Under the pieces are notes generated by a model. It saw nothing but the letters and a program-made list of their open reading frames with translations. It did no database searches and was not told where the DNA came from. From positions 1 through 64,000 of the forward strand of contig CAVSQS010000008.1 of assembly GCA_963730165.1 (NCBI GenBank): a DNA stretch of 64,000 bases. Direction: 5' to 3'. How positions within the stretch are numbered: the stretch's first letter is position 1; every line of letters begins with the position of its first letter. Positions 1-8,539 of the stretch are shown piece by piece. Position numbers and translations under genes: made by a program. The DNA is from DASSQJ01 sp963730165. Its GTDB lineage: Bacteria > Actinomycetota > Actinomycetes > Actinomycetales > Dermatophilaceae.

Positions 1-113
1 GGGACGTCGGTCGTGCGGGTCATGGCCGTCATCATCCCAGAGCGGTCCCGGGCGCGTTGCCGTGCCCGTCGGCGTCGTCCGGTCGAGGTCGCGCAAGGTG
101 ACGGTGGGCGGGC

Positions 114-254
114 GTGACCATCGGCGCGGTCGTGCTCGGCTCCGGGCGCCGGCTGTTCGTCACCGAGGGCGGGAAGAAGCAGCGGCTGGAGCTCGTCGAG
201 CACGCCACCTACGGCAACGGCATCCGGATGGCGGTCTACGACGTCGTCCGCTGA
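114..254 (+). CDS. Unidentified 46-aa ORF, possibly the tail of a broken gene
   Basis: A short reading frame starts at GTG 114 and ends at TGA 252-254. An in-frame TGA at 99-101 blocks any upstream extension. The codons look genuinely coding (third positions nearly all G or C) and the product is mixed rather than arginine-rich, with VVLGSGRRLFVTEGGKK near the start and GNGIRMAVYDVVR at the end. I do not recognise a family. It could be a real small protein or the 3' end of a larger gene separated from its start by a frameshift near 90-115; the window begins too close to tell. It converges with the phosphatase gene at 270. Confidence 0.35.
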   Translation: MTIGAVVLGSGRRLFVTEGGKKQRLELVEHATYGNGIRMAVYDVVR

Positions 255-269
255 CCGCCCGCGCGGCGG

Positions 270-782
270 TCAGCGCTCGTCGAGTTCGCGGCGGACGTGC
301 TCGACGATGCCCGGCACGGCCGCGGTGATCTCGTCGTGGGTGCGGTCGTAGTCGGGATCCGTGCCGTACCAGGGGTCCTCCATGCCGAGGTCACCGGACG
401 CGACGGCCTCCGGGTCGAAGGAGCGCAGCATCCGGATGCGCCCCGCCTCGTCCTCGTCGCGGGCGAGCCGCTCGAGGCGGTCGGCGTGACGGTGGTCGGC
501 GGCGAGGACGAGGTCGACCTCGTCGAACCAGCCGCGCTGGAACTGCCGGGCCCGGTGCCGGTCCCAGCCGAGGTCGCGGTGGCCGTGCCGCTGGAGGGCT
601 GCTCGGGTGCGACGGTGCATCGGGTTGCCGAGCTCCTCCGTGGAGGTACCGGCGGAGTCGACCCGGACGAGGCTGCCGAGCCCGGCGTCCTCGAAGGCCT
701 CGCGGAGGATGAACTCGGCCATCGGGGAGCGGCAGATGTTGCCGTGGCACACGACCGTGACGAGGTAGGCGCGCTCGCTCAT
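270..782 (-). CDS. Low-molecular-weight protein-tyrosine phosphatase
   Basis: Predicted cytosolic phosphatase of 170 aa that removes phosphate from tyrosine (or arginine) residues in proteins. The P-loop C-X5-R is visible at C12-R18 (CHGNICRS), followed by PMAE, and the general-acid aspartate lies in the EDPWYG motif at about D136. Length and motif order match the LMW-PTP family. A GGGAGGA ribosome site sits about 8 nt before ATG 782. The gene follows the response regulator on the same strand after 50 bp, so the three genes kinase, regulator and phosphatase may be one transcript. The C-X5-R loop has His where many homologues have Leu after the catalytic Cys, which is tolerated in this family. 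Confidence 0.93.
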   Translation of the reverse strand: MSERAYLVTVVCHGNICRSPMAEFILREAFEDAGLGSLVRVDSAGTSTEELGNPMHRRTRAALQRHGHRDLGWDRHRARQFQRGWFDEVDLVLAADHRHADRLERLARDEDEAGRIRMLRSFDPEAVASGDLGMEDPWYGTDPDYDRTHDEITAAVPGIVEHVRRELDER

Positions 783-832
783 GCGCCCATCCTCCCCACC
801 TCGCGGCGCCCGTGGCGAATCGCCCCGGCTGC

Positions 833-1468
833 TCAGCCGCGGGCCCGGCCCATCCCGGCCGCGCGGCCGAGCGCAACGGCGTCCTCGCGGGAGCCGACGC
901 CGAGCTTGCCGAGCATCGCCGACACCCGGTTGCGGACGGTCTTGGGGGCGAGGAAGAGCCGGGCCGCCACCTGGGACGTGGGCAGCCCGCGGGCGAGCAG
1001 CTCGAGGATCTCCAGGTCACGGCTGTCGAGCACGGCGAGGGTGTCGGTCCGGGGCGCGGTGGCTGCCGCGGCCACGACGGGTGCGGTCGCCCCGCTGCCG
1101 AGGACGAGGGTGCCCCGGGCCGCGGAGTGGATGGCGGTGAGTACGTCCTCGGGGTCGGAGTCCTTGAGGAGGTAGCCGTCGAGGCCCGAGCCGAGGCACC
1201 GCATCACGGCGTCCTCGTCCGCGTGCATCGTGAGGACGACGACGCGCACCCGCGGCCGGTGCCTCTTGAGCTCCACGCCGAGCTCGATGCCGTCGCCGTC
1301 GGGGAGGCGCAGGTCGACGACCGCGACGTCGACCTCGTCCTCGATGGCGAGGGCCTCGGCGACGCTCCGCGCGGCACCCACGAGCTCGAGGTCCTCGTCG
1401 GAGCCGACGAGCGCGGTGAAGCCGGAGAGGACGATCGGGTGGTCGTCGACGACGAGGACGCGGGTCAT
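833..1468 (-). CDS. LuxR/NarL-family response regulator
   Basis: Two-component response regulator of 211 aa. The receiver domain occupies about residues 1-120 with the acidic pair D8-D9, phosphoacceptor D52 in VVDLRLPDG, and a lysine in YLLKD. A LuxR-type helix-turn-helix lies at about 145-205 (SRDLEILELLARGLP, then VAARLFLAPKTVRNRVS). The start chosen is ATG 1468, because its ATGA overlaps the stop of the kinase gene, implying translational coupling. It should bind DNA when phosphorylated by the adjacent kinase. Target genes are not evident from the sequence. Confidence 0.95.
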   Translation of the reverse strand: MTRVLVVDDHPIVLSGFTALVGSDEDLELVGAARSVAEALAIEDEVDVAVVDLRLPDGDGIELGVELKRHRPRVRVVVLTMHADEDAVMRCLGSGLDGYLLKDSDPEDVLTAIHSAARGTLVLGSGATAPVVAAAATAPRTDTLAVLDSRDLEILELLARGLPTSQVAARLFLAPKTVRNRVSAMLGKLGVGSREDAVALGRAAGMGRARG

Positions 1469-3174
1469 CGGGCTCGTGCCTCCTCGGGGAGCTCGACCTG
1501 GAGGTGGACGCCTCGCGGGTGGTGGTGCCCGACGACGAGCCTGCCGCCGAGCTCCTCGGCCCGTCGACGCAACGAGGTCAGCCCGGTTCCGGGCACCACC
1601 TCTCCACCGGTGCCGTCGTCGCACACGTCCACGACGATCGTGCCTCCAGGCCGCGACCGGACGGACACGGTGACACTGTCTGCGCCACCGTGGCGGAGCG
1701 CGTTGGTGACGCCCTCGGCGACCGAGCGGTAGACGGCGACGGCGGTCTCCGGCGAGGGCTCGTCCGCGAGGTCGGCCTCGAGGACGACGCGTGAGCCCGC
1801 GCCCGCGAAGCCACCGACGAGGCGGTCGAGGGCATCGGCCAGCCCCGACCCGCACAACGCCGACGGGGTCAGGTCCGAGACGACGCGGCGCAGGTCGTCC
1901 CGGGCGTCGGTGAGGCCGGTTGCCAGGGCCCCGAGGAGAGGGCTCGGCCGCCGGCGCAGCTCGGCCTGCACGCGCATGCTCATCCCGGCGAGGATCGGTC
2001 CCAGCCCGTCGTGGAGGTCGCCGAGGATCCGATTGCGCTCGGCGTCGCGCTCGCGGGCGACGTCAGCCCGGGCCTGCTCGGCCTCGACCGCCAGTGACAC
2101 CGCTCGCGTCATCAGGGCCACGGTGGGCAGGAGGTGGGCGACGACGCGCTCCTGCCGCGGCTCGGGCCCCTCGGGGTGGCGGGTCTTCAGGAGTGCGGTG
2201 CCGACCTGCTCGGACCCCACGACGAGGGGGTGCCGGGTCCATCCGTCGGGCAGCTCCGGCTCGTCGCTGCCGAGGACGAGGCGTACCTGGGGGTGGCCGC
2301 TCGCGGCCGCGATCACCGTCGCGGCCCTGGCGAGCAGCTCCCGGGGGTCGGCATCGGGGCGCAGGTCCTCGGTGAGGGCGGCGACGGCCTCCGGTGGCAG
2401 CACGCCGGTGCCGTAGCGGCGCTCGAGGACCAGCCGACGGAGCCGGAGCGCCAGTGGCCAGGCGAGGGTCGCGGTGAGCACCGCGGCGAACACCCCGGAG
2501 GCCTCCGGCAGGGGAAGCCCAGCCCGGGCGAGCAGCACCCGGACGACGGTCCCGGCGCCCACGCCGACGGCAGCCGCCACGAGCACGGTGCCGACGTCGA
2601 CGAGCGGCTCGTCGACGGGGCGGAGCTCGGTGGCGGTCTCCAGCCGGAGCAGCACGCCCGCCAGACCGCACAGCCCCAGCGTGGTCACCAGGCCCACCGT
2701 CCGCGGCGAGGCGGTCAGGGAGGTGGCCGCCACCACACCCGCGAGGACGGCTGACCACGCCGTGACCCACACGAGGCGCCGGCGCGACATCCGGTCGGGG
2801 GCGAACCCGACGGCCCAGGCGACCGGAGCCATCGCGAGCAGGACGAGGACGACGTCCCCGCGAGGGGTGATGGACTCCAGACGGTCCCACACGGCCGGGA
2901 AGGGCCGGCCGGCGGCAGCGGCGCCGACCACGAGGGCCGGGACCATCGCGAGCAGCGCGAGCACCCGGCCCAGCCGCGACCCCGGGCGACGGTCGAGCAG
3001 GACGGCGCCCACCACGCCCAACACCGGCCAGCCGAGCAGGAACAGGGCCCCCGTGGGCACGGAGTCGCCGGCCAGCGCGGGCACGAGCGGGACGGCGCCG
3101 ACGGCGGTGGCGGCAGCGGCGAGGAGGACCTCCCCGGGGATGCCGGTCCGGTCCGGGGCCGCCGTGCCGTCCAT
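1465..3174 (-). CDS. Sensor histidine kinase, HisKA_3 type
   Basis: Membrane sensor kinase of 569 aa. The N-terminal half (about residues 10-260) is a series of hydrophobic segments, perhaps eight or nine transmembrane helices, with no obvious extracytoplasmic domain. A GAF-like stretch follows, then the HisKA_3 dimerisation/phosphoacceptor segment with LGDLHDGLGP around residue 395 and a GHKL ATPase (NALRHGG, then CDDGTGG and GTGLTSLRRRAEELGG). ATG 3174 is preceded by GGAGG about 14 nt upstream. The gene overlaps the response regulator by 4 nt. The signal is unknown; intramembrane sensing of envelope stress is one possibility by analogy with similar architectures. Confidence 0.93.
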   Translation of the reverse strand: MDGTAAPDRTGIPGEVLLAAAATAVGAVPLVPALAGDSVPTGALFLLGWPVLGVVGAVLLDRRPGSRLGRVLALLAMVPALVVGAAAAGRPFPAVWDRLESITPRGDVVLVLLAMAPVAWAVGFAPDRMSRRRLVWVTAWSAVLAGVVAATSLTASPRTVGLVTTLGLCGLAGVLLRLETATELRPVDEPLVDVGTVLVAAAVGVGAGTVVRVLLARAGLPLPEASGVFAAVLTATLAWPLALRLRRLVLERRYGTGVLPPEAVAALTEDLRPDADPRELLARAATVIAAASGHPQVRLVLGSDEPELPDGWTRHPLVVGSEQVGTALLKTRHPEGPEPRQERVVAHLLPTVALMTRAVSLAVEAEQARADVARERDAERNRILGDLHDGLGPILAGMSMRVQAELRRRPSPLLGALATGLTDARDDLRRVVSDLTPSALCGSGLADALDRLVGGFAGAGSRVVLEADLADEPSPETAVAVYRSVAEGVTNALRHGGADSVTVSVRSRPGGTIVVDVCDDGTGGEVVPGTGLTSLRRRAEELGGRLVVGHHHPRGVHLQVELPEEARAR

Positions 3175-3348
3175 GGACCCATGATCGCCTCCGCGGCCCG
3201 CCGCGTCACCCGCCTCGGACCGCCCGGGACGTGGGCGGGACGATCCGGGACGGTGCGGGACACTGGGGACCTCGACCCCGGGACACCACCGGCACGACGG
3301 TGGCCGGAAGCTCCCGGAACGGCCGGGGCACGGCACGGAGGTCAGCAC

Positions 3349-3837
3349 ATGTCCACCACGATCACCCCGAGCACGACCGGGCGCCGCGGCGTGCCCGGGC
3401 TCGTCCTCGTCCTCGGAGCGTTCCTGCTCTCGACCGTCGTCAACATCCTCGTCCACGTCGGCGAGCTGGTTCTCACCGACCACGACCCCTACGCGCCCGA
3501 GGGCCCGGTCGCCACCATCGAGGGCGTTGCCCTGTACGGCGGTCTCGCGCTGGTCCTCACCCTGGCGATCGCGCTTCCCCTCGCCACCGACCCGCGGCGC
3601 GCGCGGACCGGGGCGGTGGTCCTCGGCGTGCTCGCGGTGCTCGCCCTGGGCGTCTTCTGGTCGGGTGCACCCGCATCCCTGGGCGCCGGCGCGGCCTGGC
3701 TGGCGGGCTTCGGCCGGGGAGCGTCCCCCCAGACGGGAGTGGCGCGTGGCTTCGGGGTGGTGGGGCTCGTCCTCGCGGTGCTGACGATCGTCGTGACCCT
3801 CGTCGGCCCGCTCGCGGCAGGCGCCCTCGGGGGGTGA
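3349..3837 (+). CDS. Small membrane protein, four predicted helices
   Basis: A 162-aa protein with four hydrophobic segments at about residues 14-35, 55-75, 82-105 and 135-160 separated by short loops (DHDPYAPEG between the first two). ATG 3349 has a GGAGGT ribosome site 7 nt upstream. It is divergent from the sensor kinase, separated by 174 bp, so both promoters share that gap. I do not recognise a named family. A role linked to the neighbouring two-component system is possible from position only. It ends 11 bp from the convergent bioD. Confidence 0.75.
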   Translation: MSTTITPSTTGRRGVPGLVLVLGAFLLSTVVNILVHVGELVLTDHDPYAPEGPVATIEGVALYGGLALVLTLAIALPLATDPRRARTGAVVLGVLAVLALGVFWSGAPASLGAGAAWLAGFGRGASPQTGVARGFGVVGLVLAVLTIVVTLVGPLAAGALGG

Positions 3838-3848
3838 GGGTCACCGGG

Positions 3849-4556
3849 TCAGGCGATGTCGAACCAGCCGGGTGCCGCGGCGAGGAACTCCTCCCGCGGC
3901 ATGCGGCCCGCGCCGTCCGGGATCCGTCCCCACAGGGGCGCGCCGGTCACCCGGGGCAGGTCGCCGAGGTTCTCGGTCTCGGCGAGACCGGGGTCGGCGG
4001 GCCACGACCCGACGACGAGCCCGAGCAGCGGCAGCGACCTCGCCGCGAGGGCCTCGGCCGTCAGGGCCGCCGTGCTCAGCACCCCGAGCCCGGCCGACGC
4101 CACGAGGACGACGCCGCACGAGACGCCTCGGTAGCGCAGGGCCGAGCCGAGGTCGGCGAGCGTCCCTCCGCGGGAGTCGAGACGGACGAGCAGTCCACCG
4201 GCGCCCTCGACGAGCACGACGTCCGCGGATGACGTGAGCTCACCGATGCGCTGGGCGTGGGCCGCGACCGGCGGCAGGTCGACCCCTTCGCGCCGGGCAG
4301 CGGCCTCGGGGGAGAGGGGGTCGCGCAGGCGGACCAGCTCGTACCCGGCCAGGTCGTCGGCGACGAGCCGGCGCACCTCGTCGAGGTCCCCGGCCTCCTC
4401 CGGGCCGACCCCGGTCTGGGTCGGCTTGACGACGGTCACCCCGCTGCCGCGGGCGCGGACGAGCACCGTCAGGGCGGCCGTGGTGACCGTCTTGCCCACT
4501 CCCGTGCCGGTCCCGGTGACGAGCACCACCGAGGGCAGGGCGCGCGGGTCGGCCAC
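3849..4556 (-). CDS. bioD: Dethiobiotin synthetase BioD
   Basis: ATP-dependent carboxylation of 7,8-diaminopelargonate to dethiobiotin, the penultimate biotin step; cytosolic, 235 aa. The P-loop GTGTGVGKT is at residues 15-23, followed by VVKPTQTG (substrate lysine region) and VEGAGGLLV around 120. The GTG start at 4556 lies 13 bp after the bioF stop and has no clear ribosome site, so it probably depends on coupling with bioF translation. Length and motif order are normal for the family. Confidence 0.96.
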   Translation of the reverse strand: MADPRALPSVVLVTGTGTGVGKTVTTAALTVLVRARGSGVTVVKPTQTGVGPEEAGDLDEVRRLVADDLAGYELVRLRDPLSPEAAARREGVDLPPVAAHAQRIGELTSSADVVLVEGAGGLLVRLDSRGGTLADLGSALRYRGVSCGVVLVASAGLGVLSTAALTAEALAARSLPLLGLVVGSWPADPGLAETENLGDLPRVTGAPLWGRIPDGAGRMPREEFLAAAPGWFDIA

Positions 4557-4569
4557 CGTGGGGAGGAGG

Positions 4570-5712
4570 TCAGCCGAGGTCCGGCACGAGCTCGGCGAGC
4601 ACGCGGCAGGCGAGGTCGAGGTCGTGGGCGGAGTGGTCGGCGTGTGCGGTCAGGCGCAGGCGCGAGCTGCCGTCGGGGGTCGACGGGGGGCGGAAGGCGC
4701 CGATCCGCACCCCGAGCGCGCGGGCCCGGTCGACGGCCTCGAGCGCCTCGTGTGGACCGGGCATCGGCACCGACATCACGGCTCCCACCGGCACCTGGAC
4801 ATGGCAGGCGTCGGCCAGACGGGCCGCGTTGGCGCGGACGCGGTCGGGGAGCCCGGGCTGCTCGCGGAGCACCTCGAGCGCGGCGAGGGCGGCGCCCGCA
4901 GAGGCCGGCGCCAGCCCGGTGTCGTAGATGAAGGGGCGGGCGCTGTTGACGAGGTGGTCGCGGATGAGCGGCGAGGCGAGGACCACGCCACCCTGCGCGG
5001 CGAGCGACTTCGAGAGGGTCGTCGTGACGACGACGTGTTCGGTGCCCTCCTGCCCCGCGCCCGGGAGCCCCGCGCCGGCGAGCATCCCCGCGCCGCCCGG
5101 GCCGACGACCCCCAGCGCGTGCGCCTCGTCGAGGACGAGGAGCGTGCCGGTCTCCGCGGTGAGCGCGACGAGGTCGGCGACCGGTGCTGCGTCGCCGAGC
5201 ACCGAGTAGACGGACTCGGCGACGACCACGGCTCGGGGGCTCTCGCGGCGGGCGAGGAGCTCGGCGACGTGGTCGAGGTCGTTGTGCCGCGCGACGCTGA
5301 CGGCGGCCCGGGAGAGGCGGCACCCGTCGATGAGCGAGGCGTGGGCGTGCTCGTCGCTGACGATGAGGGTCCCGGCGTCGGCGAGGGTCGTCAGGGCGGC
5401 GAGGTTGGCGGCGTAGCCGCTCGAGAGGACGAGGGCGGACCCGGCTGCTGCGAACCCGGCGAGGGCCCGCTCGAGGTCCTCGTGGATGTCGAGCGTGCCC
5501 GTGACGAGCCGACTCGCCCCCGCCCCGGTGCCGTAGGTCTCTGCCGCGGCGACGGCCCCCGCGATGACGGCCGGGTGGTGCCGCAACCCGAGGTAGTCGT
5601 TGCCGGCGAGGTCGAGGGCGTCACCGTCCTTGGTCGCGCTGAGGCGGCGGGTGAGCCCCGCCTCCTCACGGGTGGCGGCGGCGTCCCTGATCCAGTCGAG
5701 GGGGCTCGTCAC
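4570..5712 (-). CDS. bioF: 8-amino-7-oxononanoate synthase BioF
   Basis: PLP enzyme joining pimeloyl-thioester and alanine to make KAPA, the first step of the ring-forming biotin pathway; 380 aa from GTG 5712. Visible family features are GNDYLGL near 37-43, the SSGYAAN motif around 97-103, DEAHALGV at 195-202 and the Schiff-base lysine in TTLSKS at K235. The ORF is open farther upstream, but the homology-like region starts at VTSPLDW and AGGATCGAGG lies just before this GTG. It is probably co-transcribed with bioD, 13 bp downstream. Confidence 0.95.
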   Translation of the reverse strand: MTSPLDWIRDAAATREEAGLTRRLSATKDGDALDLAGNDYLGLRHHPAVIAGAVAAAETYGTGAGASRLVTGTLDIHEDLERALAGFAAAGSALVLSSGYAANLAALTTLADAGTLIVSDEHAHASLIDGCRLSRAAVSVARHNDLDHVAELLARRESPRAVVVAESVYSVLGDAAPVADLVALTAETGTLLVLDEAHALGVVGPGGAGMLAGAGLPGAGQEGTEHVVVTTTLSKSLAAQGGVVLASPLIRDHLVNSARPFIYDTGLAPASAGAALAALEVLREQPGLPDRVRANAARLADACHVQVPVGAVMSVPMPGPHEALEAVDRARALGVRIGAFRPPSTPDGSSRLRLTAHADHSAHDLDLACRVLAELVPDLG

Positions 5713-6057
5713 GGCCTCGATCCTGCCACGCCGCCGCGTCGCGCGCCCGCCGCCGGGTCGAAACGAGGTGGATGCCGCACTGCCCGCACTGCCCGCCCCG
5801 TGGGTCGCGCGGTTGGACGGGAGGCGGCGGTCAGGGGGTCGGCCCGAGCCGGTGCGGCCGTCGAGCCCGTGAGCGCGGCCCCGGCCCGGCCCCGCTGGGA
5901 GTGACCCGTCCGGGTCACGGGGTCCGACGCCACCGGCCCGTCCGCGCCCGCCCGTTCGCCGACCGGCGGGAAGTCGACCTGGGCGACTCATCCCCTACGC
6001 AGCCGTGCGGCGGGGCAGGATCGGGGGGAAACCGCCAGCCCACGACAGGAGGACCCC
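5713..6057. other. 345-bp divergent intergenic region, bioF / oxidase gene
   Basis: No gene is evident. It must hold the promoters of leftward bioF and rightward 6058. A 7-bp inverted repeat with a 4-nt centre (GTGACCC, GTCC, GGGTCAC) lies at 5901-5918. A strong AGGAGG ribosome site ends about 5 nt before GTG 6058. I found no BioQ-like TGAAC...GTTCA palindrome and no riboswitch. Confidence 0.5.
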
Positions 6058-6474
6058 GTGCCACGGCCCCCGTTGCCACCCGACGTCGCGGAGCTCTTCG
6101 CCCGCCCCAACCCGGCCGTCGTCGCCGTGCTCACGCCGAGTGGCGCCCCGATGTCGGTCGCCACGTGGTACCTCGTCGAGGACGACGGCACCGTGCTGCT
6201 CAACATGGATGCCGGCCGGGCGCGGGTGGAGTGGATGCGCGAGCACCCCCAGGTCGCGCTCACCGCGCTCGACGAGCACGAGTGGTACACGCACGTCAGC
6301 ATCCGTGGCCCGGTGGTGCGGTGGGAGACCGACCCGGAGCGGGCGCTCGCCGACATCGACCGGCTCTCCCGCCGGTACCGGGGGCGTGAGTACCCGACGC
6401 GGGACCGGCCACGGGTCAGCTGCTGGGTGCGTGTCGAGCACTGGCACGGCTGGGGGCAGGCCGCGGCCCGATGA
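6058..6474 (+). CDS. PPOX-class flavin/F420-dependent oxidoreductase-like protein
   Basis: A 138-aa split-barrel protein of the pyridoxamine 5'-phosphate oxidase superfamily, close in layout to the Rv1155-like F420-binding group. Recognisable blocks are PNPAVVAVLTPSGAPM at about 17-32, TWYLVEDDG, LLNMDAGRARVEWMREHP (about 47-64), and a C-terminal SCWVRVEHWHGWG. GTG 6058 has AGGAGG at an ideal distance. It lies alone on the plus strand inside a block of minus-strand biotin genes, so a biotin role should not be assumed. Cofactor (FMN or F420) cannot be settled from sequence. Confidence 0.85.
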   Translation: MPRPPLPPDVAELFARPNPAVVAVLTPSGAPMSVATWYLVEDDGTVLLNMDAGRARVEWMREHPQVALTALDEHEWYTHVSIRGPVVRWETDPERALADIDRLSRRYRGREYPTRDRPRVSCWVRVEHWHGWGQAAAR

Positions 6475-6489
6475 CCCGCAGTGCCGCGC

Positions 6490-7833
6490 TCACCGCCCGT
6501 GGACCTCGGCAACGGCCCCGGCGAGCGCTGCCGTGATGGTGGCCAGGTCCTCGTCGGACGTCACGTACGGCGGCATCGTGTAGACGAGGTCGCGGAACGG
6601 CCGGACCCACACCCCGCGGGCCATCGCCGCGGCCGTCACCTCCGCGACCCGGACCGGCTCGCGCAGCTGCACGACGCCGACCGCACCCAGGACCCGGACG
6701 TCGGAGACCGGCGACAGCCGGGCGGCCGGTGCGAGCCCGGCGCGCAGGGCTGACTCCACCCTGCCCACCTCGGCCTCGGTGTCGCGGGCGGCGAGCAGGT
6801 CGAGGTTCGCCGACGCCACGGCGCACGCGAGGGGGTTGCCCATGAACGTCGGCCCGTGCATGAGCGCGCCCGCCTCGCCGCCGCTGACTCCCTCCGCGAC
6901 CTCCTGGGTGCACAGGACGGCCGCCTGCGTGAGGTACCCACCGGTGAGCGACTTGCCGACACAGAGCACGTCGGGCGGGGTCGCCACCCGCGACCCGCTC
7001 CACCGCGGTCCCGTGCGGTGCAACCCCGTCGCGATCTCGTCGTGGATGACGAGCGCACCGTGCTCCTGGGCGAGGTCGTGCAGGACGCCGAGTGCGTACG
7101 GCGACCAGACGTGCATCCCGCCTGCTCCCTGGAGCACGGGCTCGACGATCACGGCCGCGATGTCCGAGGCGTTGCGGGAGTAGAGCTCTCGGGTCGCCCG
7201 CTCCCACTGCACGATGGCGGGGTCGTCCGTGTCGAGCTCGAGTCCGCCTGGTGGCCGTGGGGCGAAGAGGTGCTCGGGAAGCACCCCGCGGAACAGGGCG
7301 TGCATCCCGCCGACCGGGTCGGTGACCGACATCGGGGAGAAGGTGTCGCCGTGGTAGCCGCCCCGCACGGTGAAGAACCGGGTGCGACGTCGTCCCGCGG
7401 CGAGGTGCCACTGGAGGGCCATCTTCATCGCGACCTCGACCGACACCGACCCCGAGTCGGCGAGGAAGACGCGGTCGAGGCCCGCGGGAGCCAGGTCGAC
7501 GAGCCGTCGCGCCAGACCGACAGCCGGCTCGTGGGTGAGCCCCCCGAACATCACGTGGGCCATGGTGTCGAGCTGGGCGCGGGCCGCGGCGTCGAGCTCG
7601 GGAACCCGGTAGCCGTGGATGGCGCACCACCACGAGCTCATCGCGTCGACGACCTCGCGGGTGGTGCCGTCGCGGTCACGCAGGCGCAGACGCACCCCCT
7701 CGGCCGACTCGACGAGGTAGGGGTCCTGTGGAGCGATCGCGGACGAGTACGGGTGCCAGACGTGCGCGCGGTCGTAGGCGAGCAGGCTCTCGGGCGCGCC
7801 CTCGGGAGGTGGGGTGGCGGTCATCGCCGCCAT
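6490..7833 (-). CDS. bioA: Adenosylmethionine-8-amino-7-oxononanoate aminotransferase BioA
   Basis: PLP aminotransferase converting KAPA to 7,8-diaminopelargonate with S-adenosylmethionine as amino donor; 447 aa. Features are HVWHPYSS near the start, SSWWCAIHGY (substrate pocket), DSGSVSVEVAMKMA, YHGDTF, IHDEIATG and the PLP lysine in CVGKSLTGGYL. The start is taken as ATG 7833; ATG 7824 in the same frame is an alternative and neither has a clear ribosome site. It begins 23 bp after the reductase gene ends, so the two are likely one transcript. Confidence 0.95.
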   Translation of the reverse strand: MAAMTATPPPEGAPESLLAYDRAHVWHPYSSAIAPQDPYLVESAEGVRLRLRDRDGTTREVVDAMSSWWCAIHGYRVPELDAAARAQLDTMAHVMFGGLTHEPAVGLARRLVDLAPAGLDRVFLADSGSVSVEVAMKMALQWHLAAGRRRTRFFTVRGGYHGDTFSPMSVTDPVGGMHALFRGVLPEHLFAPRPPGGLELDTDDPAIVQWERATRELYSRNASDIAAVIVEPVLQGAGGMHVWSPYALGVLHDLAQEHGALVIHDEIATGLHRTGPRWSGSRVATPPDVLCVGKSLTGGYLTQAAVLCTQEVAEGVSGGEAGALMHGPTFMGNPLACAVASANLDLLAARDTEAEVGRVESALRAGLAPAARLSPVSDVRVLGAVGVVQLREPVRVAEVTAAAMARGVWVRPFRDLVYTMPPYVTSDEDLATITAALAGAVAEVHGR

Positions 7834-7856
7834 TGTGCCGGGCGGATGACCGGTGG

Positions 7857-8405
7857 TCAGGCGGCGCGGGCCGCCTCGCCGTGCGCGGTGAGGCGCCGGA
7901 CCAGTCCGGCGAGCGACTGGTCGAGGGCGGAGTCGGAGAGCCGGCCGTCGACGAACGCGTCGACCGCGGAGCCGACGCCGACGGTGTCGTCGAGGACGCG
8001 GGCCCCGGCCACGCGCAGGATGCGCACGGCGTCCTCGCGTGCCCACTGGGCGGCGCGGGGCGACCCGGTCGCGGCGAGCACCGCAGCCGGGGTGCCGTCG
8101 ATCGCGGCGGCGCCCCGGGGCCGGGAGACCCAGTCGATCGCGTTCTTCACCGCGCTGGGCAGCGAGCCGTTGTACTCGGGCGTGACGACGAGCAGTGCGT
8201 CCGCCTCGGCGACCGCGCGGCGCAGGTCCTCGGCGACGCGCGGCAGCGGCCCGTTGTCGAGGTCGGGCGAGTAGTGCGGCAGGTCGGCGAGGCCCGCGAA
8301 CACGCGGGCCTCCACGCCGGCCGGAAGGTGGCTGAGGGCGGCCTCGGCGAGGCGTCGGTTGAGGGAGTCGGTGCGCAGGCTGCCGACGAGGACGAGGACG
8401 TTCAT
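7857..8405 (-). CDS. NADPH-dependent FMN reductase
   Basis: A 182-aa flavodoxin-fold reductase. The family signature is clear: LVGSLRTDSLNRRLA at the start for FMN phosphate binding and TPEYNGSLPSAVKNAIDW at about 75-92. It would reduce FMN or quinones with NADPH in the cytosol. An operator-like dyad of the TAGTTGA type lies 59 bp upstream, typical of MarR-controlled quinone or flavin reductases. Its position between bsaP and bioA might supply reductant for the biotin pathway, but that is inference from neighbourhood alone. Confidence 0.93.
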   Translation of the reverse strand: MNVLVLVGSLRTDSLNRRLAEAALSHLPAGVEARVFAGLADLPHYSPDLDNGPLPRVAEDLRRAVAEADALLVVTPEYNGSLPSAVKNAIDWVSRPRGAAAIDGTPAAVLAATGSPRAAQWAREDAVRILRVAGARVLDDTVGVGSAVDAFVDGRLSDSALDQSLAGLVRRLTAHGEAARAA

Positions 8406-8463
8406 CGCGGTCTCCGGACGGTTCGGGGGTCAGGGGCGGGTGCAGGACGCACCGATGACTATG

Positions 8464-8481
8464 TGGTTGAACCGTCAACTA
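8464..8481. promoter_or_regulatory. TAGTTGA-N4-TCAACCA operator-like dyad
   Basis: On the coding strand of the reductase the site reads TAGTTGA CGGT TCAACCA, 7-bp arms with one mismatch and a 4-bp centre. It lies 59 bp before the reductase start and is A+T-rich compared with its surroundings. Such spacing and symmetry fit a MarR-type dimer. No cognate regulator gene is adjacent. Confidence 0.5.
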
Positions 8482-8539
8482 CCTCGGGACATTCCCGTTC
8501 TCGGAGATCCGTCGCGCGGACGGTCCGGACGGGCGCGGG

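Noticed and set aside
62..328. Plus-strand frame of 88 codons at the left edge
   Set aside because: Extremely Arg-rich, no plausible domain, and overlaps the better coding signal at 114-254 and the phosphatase end.
5901..5918. GTGACCC-N4-GGGTCAC hairpin as a biotin (BioQ/BirA) operator
   Set aside because: The sequence does not resemble known biotin operators and lies far from the bioF start; left only as a note.
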